Assembly (NCBI RefSeq): GCF_001625575.1
Contig: NZ_AUXV01000008.1
Location: 1-64,000 of the forward strand
DNA: 64,000 bases
Direction: 5' to 3'
DNA from: Pseudoalteromonas luteoviolacea S2607
GTDB taxonomy: Bacteria; Pseudomonadota; Gammaproteobacteria; Enterobacterales; Alteromonadaceae
The notes under the pieces are model-generated. The model saw only the letters and a program-made list of their open reading frames with translations. It made no database searches and was not told the origin of the DNA. Position numbers and translations under genes: made by a program. Below, in pieces: positions 57,174 through 64,000 of the stretch (position 1 is its first letter; each line of letters begins with the position of its first letter).

Positions 57174-58247
57174 ATGTTTGGTATCAAGAGTTTGTTCAGT
57201 AAAGAAGATCCTGTTGAAAAGAAAATCATTGAGCTTTTAAATAATTATCGAAGTGCGATTTTTCCGATGGGGATCCAGTCAGAGTGGATAGATCAAATTA
57301 AAAAAGAAAATAACGAGTGGCGAGTTCGTATTGATTTGCCATTTGCGGCTAAATCACAACAATCCATTTTGAAAGCACACTTGCAAGACAGCTTAAATCA
57401 CGAGATCACAGTCTCTATCAATGCTCAGCTGGCTCCTCACTATAAGTTTAAAAAGATTAGGCATATTATTTTGGTCGCATCTGGTAAAGGCGGCGTAGGA
57501 AAGTCTACTACTGCGGTAAATTTGGCCTTGGCGCTAAAATCAGAAGGAGCGAGAGTTGGTGTGTTAGACGCGGATATTTATGGGCCATCAATCCCTTCGT
57601 TGCTCGGTCTTGTGGGCGAACAACCTACTGCTAAAGATGAAAAAGTCCTGAACCCTATGGAAAAATATGGGCTAAAGACGATGTCCATTGGTTATCTGGT
57701 ACCAGCGGAGAATGCCACGGTATGGCGAGGTCCAATGGCATCGCAAGCGTTGAGCCAGTTACTCAATGAAACGGATTGGGGGGAGTTAGACTATTTGATC
57801 GTAGATATGCCTCCAGGTACTGGGGATATTCAGCTTACTATGACGCAGAAAATCCCTGCAAGTGGCGCAGTCATAGTAACAACGCCGCAAGATTTGGCCT
57901 TGGCAGATGCTCAAAAGGGTATCGCAATGTTTTCGCAGGTCAATTTGCCAATTATCGGCTTGATTGAAAACATGAGCTTTTTCAATTGCTCGCACTGTGG
58001 TGGAAAAAACCACCTTTTTGGCAAGGATGGCGGAAACCAATTGGCTGCCCGCCATGGAGTACCATTGTTGGCAGAAATTCCCTTGGATATTCAAATTCGG
58101 GAAGAGTCAGAGCAGGGGGCTAACCTAATTGACAAAGAGCTGCCTATTAGCGAACACTATGTATACAGTGCGCAATTGATTAGCAGTATGCTGCACCTAC
58201 AATCTCATGACAGTAATGGTGTCGAGATCGTTATCACAGATGATTAG
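57174..58247 (+). CDS. apbC: Fe-S cluster carrier protein (Mrp/ApbC)
   Basis: A 357-residue P-loop ATPase of the Mrp/NBP35 group that carries Fe-S clusters to apoproteins. An N-terminal MIP18-like domain (about 1-90) precedes the deviant Walker A SGKGGVGKSTT, then GVLDADIYGPSIPSLLG, LIVDMPPGTGDIQLT, and the CxxC pair in FNCSHCGGKNHLFG. Length near E. coli Mrp (369). Confidence 0.96.
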   Translation: MFGIKSLFSKEDPVEKKIIELLNNYRSAIFPMGIQSEWIDQIKKENNEWRVRIDLPFAAKSQQSILKAHLQDSLNHEITVSINAQLAPHYKFKKIRHIILVASGKGGVGKSTTAVNLALALKSEGARVGVLDADIYGPSIPSLLGLVGEQPTAKDEKVLNPMEKYGLKTMSIGYLVPAENATVWRGPMASQALSQLLNETDWGELDYLIVDMPPGTGDIQLTMTQKIPASGAVIVTTPQDLALADAQKGIAMFSQVNLPIIGLIENMSFFNCSHCGGKNHLFGKDGGNQLAARHGVPLLAEIPLDIQIREESEQGANLIDKELPISEHYVYSAQLISSMLHLQSHDSNGVEIVITDD

Positions 58248-58462
58248 TCATTTTTACTGCCTCAAAACGCATTATTTTTCCTAATAGCTGGTAATTATCA
58301 CCACAGCTTCCATAATTGAGTTAAGCGGTTTGGGTTAATACAGTAAGTACCTATTTCTAGGTGTAAATTCTGGCGTCATATAGTATGAACGTGGAGTTTG
58401 TCTACGAGGCGTTGACCAAAACAGTTTGATCCTAATTTAATCACTTACTCAAGGAGGTGGGT

Positions 58463-60928
58463 ATGTGGTTTATAACAGTGAAGCTCTTTATCATTTTATT
58501 GTTGGCGGGTTGTTTAAAAGTTGAGGCTGCTCAGGGAAGTTATACTATTGAGCGCTTTGCTGATACATCCAATCAGCTCTCAATTGATGCTGTTATTGAT
58601 CGTAAAAGCCACTTTAGTTCTATCGATACAAAAACGAAATTCAATAAAGGGGAAACCGTTTGGGTTAAGGTTAGTAGCGATGATAAAAATCGGCAGATAG
58701 TTGCCATTACAAGCCCGATAGAGGGGCATGTTAAACTGTATCGAGTAGTCGCGGGCTCTGTCGTTGACTATGTGCTGGCGTCACCCATGATTGGCTATAC
58801 ATCGGCAGAGCAAAGTATATTGCCTCATCAAGCCTTAATTGATGATGGACAACCTGCACAAGTGTATATTCAAGTACATGCCAAATATAGCGGCATGTTA
58901 TCGCTGTCAGTAATGTCTTCGGGTGAATATCGCCAAGTATTGAGCAAACGGCTTTTCATTCTAGGGGCCAGTAGCGGTGTTCACTATTTTATTGCGTTTT
59001 TTGTATTACTAATGGCCTTAGGCCAATCTCGCAAAGGACTCGGGTCTTTGGCGGCTTACTTTGTGTGTATAAGCGTTCAAAGCGGAGTTTATAATGGTGC
59101 TAATACGCTTTTATTTCCAAACGATATGGTAGGGTATTTCGCCACCTTTCACAGTCAAATCTTTTTACTTTCGCTCATTTTCGCAATTTTGTTTTTATAT
59201 CATTTTATGGTTGAGAAAAGGGCTGATGGGCAATATACCAAATTAGTCACAGCATCTATTTGGTTTATAGCGGCATTGGCTGTACTCATTGCGCCCCTCA
59301 ATGCACAGAACTCGCTTGTTTTTCATGTCATTGCAAGCTTAATTTGCTGCATTTTATATGCGGTTGTTTTAAAAAGTCAGTATGGTGAGCATAAAGATGA
59401 AGTACTGGTTTTGGTGCTAACTTGGTTGCCTATTTTTGCTTTAAAAGCGTCAATCTTTGTGAATCAATTTGGGATCTTCATTCCCGTCGATGAATCTCTC
59501 TTGAGCCACCTATTGATAACGCTTCATGTCGTGATGTTGGCCTGTTATTTGTACTGGCATGATAAAAACAAGAAAAGAAAGTTGATGTTCTATGCCACCC
59601 ATGACAAAGACACTGGTGCGCCAAACCGATATATGTTGCAGCAAAGTCTAGAGGCCTTGGACAAAGAAAGTAAACCTCATACATTATTACTGTTTCGTCC
59701 ATTTGTGTTACAAACAATACGTTTAAATATGGGATGGAACTACGCCAATGCGCATTTGAAAAAGTTGCTCATAAAAGTCGGGGAGCAGCTAGACACTTAT
59801 GGAAACGTTGTTATAGCGGAAGATTTGAAAAGTCATTCCTCTATTTACAGGCTTGATGATTCTTTGTTTGCGGTGGTGTTAATCGGTAAGTTTGAGCTTA
59901 GTCAAGTAGAGCAGTTTGTTTGTATTTTATCAGCCAGCTTTGAAGAGGGCATTGATTTTGGAGGTGATTTACTCGTAGATCAACTGGAAATTGGTGTGGC
60001 AAGTAACCCGATCCATGCAGCCAGTGCTGATTCTCTCATCCAATGTGCAATGCAAGCAATGGCCGCTAAACCTGTAGGCACTAATAAATGGCAGTTATTT
60101 GATTTTGGAAATTCGATTGTATCTCAGCGGCGTATAAAAATTGCTTCTGCATTAAAAGTTGCCATTGAACGAAAGCAGCTAAGTTTATATCTACAGCCTC
60201 AGCTGCACTTGAAATCAGGACGTGTGTATGGTGCAGAGGCATTACTGCGGTGGCATCATCCCGAATTGGGGGTGATCCCCCCCAGTGAATTTATTCCAAT
60301 TGCCGAGTCGTCAGGTATTATTTATGAATTGACTGAGTGGGTTATTGAGTCTGGGCTAAAGCAGCAAGCAGAGCTAGTTCAACTGTTGCCTTCGCATACA
60401 TTGTCTTTGAATATATCTGGGCGAGATGTAGGAAGAAAAGAGTTGACAGTGCAATTGATTGAATTAATTAATCATTATGAACTGATTCCATCTCAAATTG
60501 TGCTTGAAGTAACAGAGTCTGCCACCGTAGAGAATGAAACCATGTTGTTTGATAGTTTAACTGACTATCGAAGTGTTGGTATCAAAGTTGCCATTGACGA
60601 TTTTGGCACTGGCTATTCGTCCTTGGCTTATCTAAGTCAACTTGGGTTTGATAAATTAAAAGTAGACAAACGTTTTGTCATGGATTTGGAGAGTTCTAAA
60701 ACAAACCAAACTATTTGCAAGGCAACTTGTGACATGGCGCACAGCTTGGGCTCAATCGTAGTTGCTGAGGGCGTTGAAAGCGAAGGTAGTTATAGGCAAC
60801 TACAAAGCTTTGAATGTGATATAGGGCAAGGATATTTTATTTCTCGTCCTTTGCCATTTGAAGACTATAAAGTGTGGCTAAAAAGAATGACTGGTGTAGA
60901 GGACGTTATTCATTATTTAACGTCCTAG
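58463..60928 (+). CDS. 7TMR-DISM / degenerate GGDEF / EAL protein
   Basis: An 821-residue protein. The signal peptide ends LLLAGC (lipobox-like) or VEAAQ (Sec), then a periplasmic 7TMR-DISMED2-like domain (about 25-165), seven membrane helices (about 170-365), a degenerate GGDEF region (the site reads RLDDSLFA) and a complete EAL domain (about 565-815). EAL residues: EALLRW, LNISGRD, LEVTESATVEN, IDDFGTGYSSL, LKVDKRF, VVAEGVES and GQGYFISRP. Expected c-di-GMP phosphodiesterase controlled by a periplasmic carbohydrate-like ligand. AAGGAGG 5 bases before the ATG at 58463 fixes the start. Confidence 0.9.
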   Translation: MWFITVKLFIILLLAGCLKVEAAQGSYTIERFADTSNQLSIDAVIDRKSHFSSIDTKTKFNKGETVWVKVSSDDKNRQIVAITSPIEGHVKLYRVVAGSVVDYVLASPMIGYTSAEQSILPHQALIDDGQPAQVYIQVHAKYSGMLSLSVMSSGEYRQVLSKRLFILGASSGVHYFIAFFVLLMALGQSRKGLGSLAAYFVCISVQSGVYNGANTLLFPNDMVGYFATFHSQIFLLSLIFAILFLYHFMVEKRADGQYTKLVTASIWFIAALAVLIAPLNAQNSLVFHVIASLICCILYAVVLKSQYGEHKDEVLVLVLTWLPIFALKASIFVNQFGIFIPVDESLLSHLLITLHVVMLACYLYWHDKNKKRKLMFYATHDKDTGAPNRYMLQQSLEALDKESKPHTLLLFRPFVLQTIRLNMGWNYANAHLKKLLIKVGEQLDTYGNVVIAEDLKSHSSIYRLDDSLFAVVLIGKFELSQVEQFVCILSASFEEGIDFGGDLLVDQLEIGVASNPIHAASADSLIQCAMQAMAAKPVGTNKWQLFDFGNSIVSQRRIKIASALKVAIERKQLSLYLQPQLHLKSGRVYGAEALLRWHHPELGVIPPSEFIPIAESSGIIYELTEWVIESGLKQQAELVQLLPSHTLSLNISGRDVGRKELTVQLIELINHYELIPSQIVLEVTESATVENETMLFDSLTDYRSVGIKVAIDDFGTGYSSLAYLSQLGFDKLKVDKRFVMDLESSKTNQTICKATCDMAHSLGSIVVAEGVESEGSYRQLQSFECDIGQGYFISRPLPFEDYKVWLKRMTGVEDVIHYLTS

Positions 60929-60961
60929 CGAACACCACAATAAACAATACGTGACCGAGTT

Positions 60962-62989
60962 CTAAACTTTGTTGTGTTCACGGAGGTTTTCTAGGCAGTT
61001 TGATAGCGTCTCAGCGAGCGGCATTAAACCAATTGGTTTTGAAAGCACGTCATTCATGCCTGCAAGTTCGCAAGCTGCTCTATCTTCTTCAGAGGTATTA
61101 CCGGTCAACGCGACAATGTGGGCATGGCTGGGTAAAAGTTTTTGCTGTAGTAGGTTCTTGGTGGTTGTCAGCCCGTCCATGACGGGCATGATGCTGTCCA
61201 TAAAAACCAAGTCGTATGCTTTAGCTGAGCACTTTTCAAGAGCAATCTCGCCATTACTGGCAAAGTCTGAAGTAACGTTAAACTTTAGTAAGTAAGCTTC
61301 CATCACTTTTTGGTTAATTTCATTGTCTTCAACAACAAGTACATTAAGTTTCGATGCGTCAAAAGCGCTATCTTGGCGAGACGCTTCTGCTATTTGTACC
61401 GAGGTTGTATCAAAAGGGATTGAAACCTTAAACTGACTCCCTTTACCAAGTGTACTTTTAACTTCAATACGGCCATTCATGATCTCTACGAGCTCTTTAA
61501 CGATGGACATACCAAGCCCAGTCCCACCGTATTGGCTGCCGACTTCTTTTTCACCTTGTTTAAATGGTTGAAATAAAGTGTTTAGGCTATTTTGAGACAT
61601 GCCAATTCCAGTGTCGGAGACTAATATATGGAGCATAATTCCGGAGTGAGTATCGACAGACTCAACGGACAACTGGATGGCCCCTTGCGTGGTAAACTTT
61701 AGCGCATTGCTCAATAAATTAGTGAGTATTTGATTCAACCTAACTGAATCGCACAGTACCATGCAGTTTGAGCTAAGTTTTATATTGGTCTCAAACTTTA
61801 CTTTGGGGTTTTTAATGAGCTGTTTGTACAGCTCAACCACATCAGACACTGCTATGGAAATATCTGTGGGCTGGGGGGTTAAGGTCAGTCCTTCTTGGGA
61901 GATTTTCGAAAAGTCTAGCACTTCATTCACAAGGCCTAATAGTATATCGGCACTGCGCAGAGCCAATTGCAAGTTCTCCATTCTGATCTCGGGATTTATT
62001 TCGTCCAGAGAATTGATAAGTAGTCCTGATATACCGTTGAGCGGGGTTCTCATTTCATGGCTTATCTTAGATAAAAAGTAACTTCTTTCATCCAGTAGCA
62101 TCTCGGCTTCACGGCGCTGCTCTTTGAGCGTTTCTCGAAGTTCTACAGACTGTGTAATATCCTGAATTGAGCCGAACAAACAGGTGCACTTTCCATCGGC
62201 ATATTGAGTCTCGCCATGCCAAGACACCCATATGCACTTGCCCGTTACTGTCTTTACTTTTAGCTCTATTTCCCAAGGCTTAGCTGTTAACTCAGCATCA
62301 GACAGTGAGCGCAAAAATTGCTGTTTGTAATCGTCGCATTCAAAGAGTGAGAGCCATAAATCCAATGTCGGTGTATCGTGATCTGGAAAATCATGAATTC
62401 GTTTTGCTTGGTCACTCCAAAATAAATGCTGAGTCTCTAAATCTAATCTCCAACTTCCTATGGAAGCTACCTTTTCCATTTTCTCTAATGTTTTATAATT
62501 GTCATGCAACACCGCCTCTGCTTTGCGCCGAGCAAACTCAGAGCCTAACCACTGAGCGAACAGCTCTACATAGTCAATATGCTCTAAAGTAAATGGCTCG
62601 CTGATCTTTGGAGAAGAAAAATTGACGGTACCTAGCGTTTCATTTCCAACTCTAATCGGTGCTCCAATGTATGATTCTAGTTGAAAGTTTGAATAGCAGG
62701 GATGAGTAGAAATTACACTGTCACCAGCATGGTGAAAACATAGTGCCTTGTCAGCTTTGAGCGTATGAGTACAGTATGTGTTGCCCAAATCAAAGCGACA
62801 TTTTGGTGTGAGGTCCGGATTGTCTGACTCCACGTACAATATAACGTAGCTTGAGTCCACAACCTTACTCACAATAGCAATTTCCAATGAAAACACTTCT
62901 AAACCAAACACAAGTAAAGATTGTATTTTCTGGTCTGTAGAAAGTGTCTGATCTGACACGATAGAGTGAAATTGCCTTAAAAAACTCAC
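60962..62989 (-). CDS. Hybrid histidine kinase: GAF, PAS, HisKA, HATPase, receiver
   Basis: A 675-residue cytoplasmic hybrid kinase with no membrane helix. GAF-like domain (about 20-160; NTYCTHTLKADKALCFHHAG, YIGAPIRVGNETLGTVNF), PAS domain (about 180-295), HisKA (SHEMRTPLNGISG, phospho-His), HATPase (SDTGIGMSQ, GTGLGMSIVKELVEIM), and a C-terminal receiver with VVEDNEINQKVM and MDSIMPVMDG (phospho-Asp), LTGN and KPIG. GTG at 62989 is preferred because AAGGA lies 7 bases upstream; a TTG ten codons earlier has none. Confidence 0.92.
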   Translation of the reverse strand: MSFLRQFHSIVSDQTLSTDQKIQSLLVFGLEVFSLEIAIVSKVVDSSYVILYVESDNPDLTPKCRFDLGNTYCTHTLKADKALCFHHAGDSVISTHPCYSNFQLESYIGAPIRVGNETLGTVNFSSPKISEPFTLEHIDYVELFAQWLGSEFARRKAEAVLHDNYKTLEKMEKVASIGSWRLDLETQHLFWSDQAKRIHDFPDHDTPTLDLWLSLFECDDYKQQFLRSLSDAELTAKPWEIELKVKTVTGKCIWVSWHGETQYADGKCTCLFGSIQDITQSVELRETLKEQRREAEMLLDERSYFLSKISHEMRTPLNGISGLLINSLDEINPEIRMENLQLALRSADILLGLVNEVLDFSKISQEGLTLTPQPTDISIAVSDVVELYKQLIKNPKVKFETNIKLSSNCMVLCDSVRLNQILTNLLSNALKFTTQGAIQLSVESVDTHSGIMLHILVSDTGIGMSQNSLNTLFQPFKQGEKEVGSQYGGTGLGMSIVKELVEIMNGRIEVKSTLGKGSQFKVSIPFDTTSVQIAEASRQDSAFDASKLNVLVVEDNEINQKVMEAYLLKFNVTSDFASNGEIALEKCSAKAYDLVFMDSIMPVMDGLTTTKNLLQQKLLPSHAHIVALTGNTSEEDRAACELAGMNDVLSKPIGLMPLAETLSNCLENLREHNKV

Positions 62990-63166
62990 CTTATGGTCCT
63001 TCTTCTTGTGCCAGTGCAAAGACTGCTAATGATAGCTCATAATCTGGCGTGTGCATGGAGTACGCTGATACGCTATGTATATATTATATGAAAAGATTTA
63101 CGTTTCAATGAGGTAATTTATTATCGACTCTATGTTTGTCGATTATGTAGACACCCAAAGCTCGGT

Positions 63167-63964
63167 TTAATTTTGTGAGAGGAGCTGAGTATGCAAAATG
63201 TCTCCGAGAGTTTTAAAGTAATCAAGGAGTATTTTAGAGAGTACATCACGCTCATGTGATAATAAAAACCCGCCCGACATCTCCAGCTTTGATTTTCTAA
63301 CGTCCGAAACGAGGAACTCATTTTCAATTGTGCCTTGATAGGCTATTGTGCATTCAAAGGCTCGCGCGGTTAACTCTTCTGGCAAGCTATAGTATATACG
63401 GCCAAACTGCTTATCTAACTTGACTGAACGACTGAAATACGAACTTGGTTGTTTCGCATCCTCACTCAGTAAAACTGACTTATATATATTGCTGAGCTTG
63501 TGATTGAGAGGGTGAATGAGGTTAGGGGGGTCTCTTAACCAAACGGAGGATGCAAAATCAGACGCGTTACAGGTTTCGAACAAATGCTTGCATATATAAT
63601 GGTCAAATGCGTGCCACCATTCGTGTGCTAGTGCACCACCACCAGCGTTTTTTGCTAATGCCAAAGTTCGTCGGCCTGGTTCATAATGCGCTTGCACGCC
63701 TTTTTGTCCGCCACTGCCAAATGCTAAATTTAAAGTCTGCCTTAAACCTATTGCTTGAGGAGGTAAGGATAAAATTTGTGCAAGGTCTGCGAGCGCATCA
63801 TATATTAAATTTGCAGCAACGTGTTGTTCTTGTTTAGTTACCCAGTTACCTAATATGATGGTCTTAAAGCCAAATGTGGCTTTTATTTCATCAAAGCAAA
63901 CCTGATCTCCAAACCGGTAGTCAGGTCCACTGCGCTTAAATTGCCGATTAAGCCGAGTCGTCAT
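63167..63964 (-). CDS. Zincin-like HEWWH protein
   Basis: A 265-residue protein with no signal peptide or membrane helix. Residues 109-128 hold GGGALAHEWWHAFDHYICKH, an HExxH metal site with a further conserved-looking Asp and His; a Glu in LPEELTARAFE (about 210) is a candidate third ligand as in gluzincins (ExxAR-type). The preceding ARRTLALAKNAG strand fits a zincin edge strand. It may belong to the group labelled CLCA_X in databases; that is from memory and uncertain. Substrate unknown. Start ATG at 63964 close to the window edge, so operon context is cut off. Confidence 0.75.
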   Translation of the reverse strand: MTTRLNRQFKRSGPDYRFGDQVCFDEIKATFGFKTIILGNWVTKQEQHVAANLIYDALADLAQILSLPPQAIGLRQTLNLAFGSGGQKGVQAHYEPGRRTLALAKNAGGGALAHEWWHAFDHYICKHLFETCNASDFASSVWLRDPPNLIHPLNHKLSNIYKSVLLSEDAKQPSSYFSRSVKLDKQFGRIYYSLPEELTARAFECTIAYQGTIENEFLVSDVRKSKLEMSGGFLLSHERDVLSKILLDYFKTLGDILHTQLLSQN

Positions 63965-64000
63965 TATCTAAATACCGTTCTCTTACATGTGGCGGCATAA

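Overview
The window reads as one contiguous chromosomal stretch of a marine gammaproteobacterium, most likely Alteromonadales and close to Pseudoalteromonas. The grounds are a moderate-to-low GC content, an Entner-Doudoroff edd-eda-gap operon with glk and LacI regulators, a cyoABCDE-SCO1 quinol oxidase operon, a tmk-holB-pilZ-tatD cluster, and many GGDEF/EAL/HD-GYP proteins. I see no rRNA, tRNA, CRISPR array, prophage or insertion sequence. The genus is an inference from gene content only.

Layout. 0.4-6.2 kb (minus): cytochrome bo3 operon cyoA-B-C-D-E, then a SCO1/SenC gene and an unrecognised secreted protein, all overlapping or nearly so; an FNR-like box lies in the divergent region. 6.4-12.8 kb: scattered single genes, including a membrane protein, an unusual dihydroorotate dehydrogenase relative with a Cys catalytic base, a Fur-box-associated unknown gene, dCMP deaminase, a lone astB and a double DUF350 membrane protein.

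13.3-26.4 kb (plus): a tightly packed six-gene operon of about 13 kb. It encodes a TPR/outer-membrane barrel protein resembling surface lipoprotein assembly modifiers (Slam), a secreted FecR-domain protein, a 1912-residue multi-repeat lipoprotein, a metallo-beta-lactamase-fold hydrolase, a CHASE2 adenylate cyclase and a GAF/HD-GYP phosphodiesterase. It appears to join a surface-displayed giant lipoprotein to two nucleotide second messengers and is the most interesting locus here.

26.4-36.9 kb: VOC protein, ACP phosphodiesterase, then a four-gene MlaE/MCE-type lipid transport operon whose ATPase lacks the catalytic Glu and the H-loop His. DoxX-like, Nudix, diguanylate cyclase, gamma-glutamylcyclotransferase-like, PdxH-like and an orphan glycine-betaine-type binding protein follow.

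35.8-43.0 kb: glucose and Entner-Doudoroff locus with two LacI regulators, glk, edd, eda and gap. Three perfect copies of the palindrome TGACACCGGTGTCA lie in its two control regions. 43.2-51.1 kb: adk, an EAL protein, then tmk-holB-pilZ-tatD and a PhoD-like phosphatase. 51.2-64.0 kb: a large propeller-type sensor kinase, metG, apbC/mrp, a 7TM/EAL protein, a hybrid histidine kinase and a zincin-like HEWWH protein.

Five proteins in the window make, degrade or bind c-di-GMP (GGDEF at 32.4 kb, HD-GYP at 24.7 kb, EAL at 44.0 and 58.5 kb, PilZ at 48.2 kb), which fits a motile, surface-associated marine bacterium.
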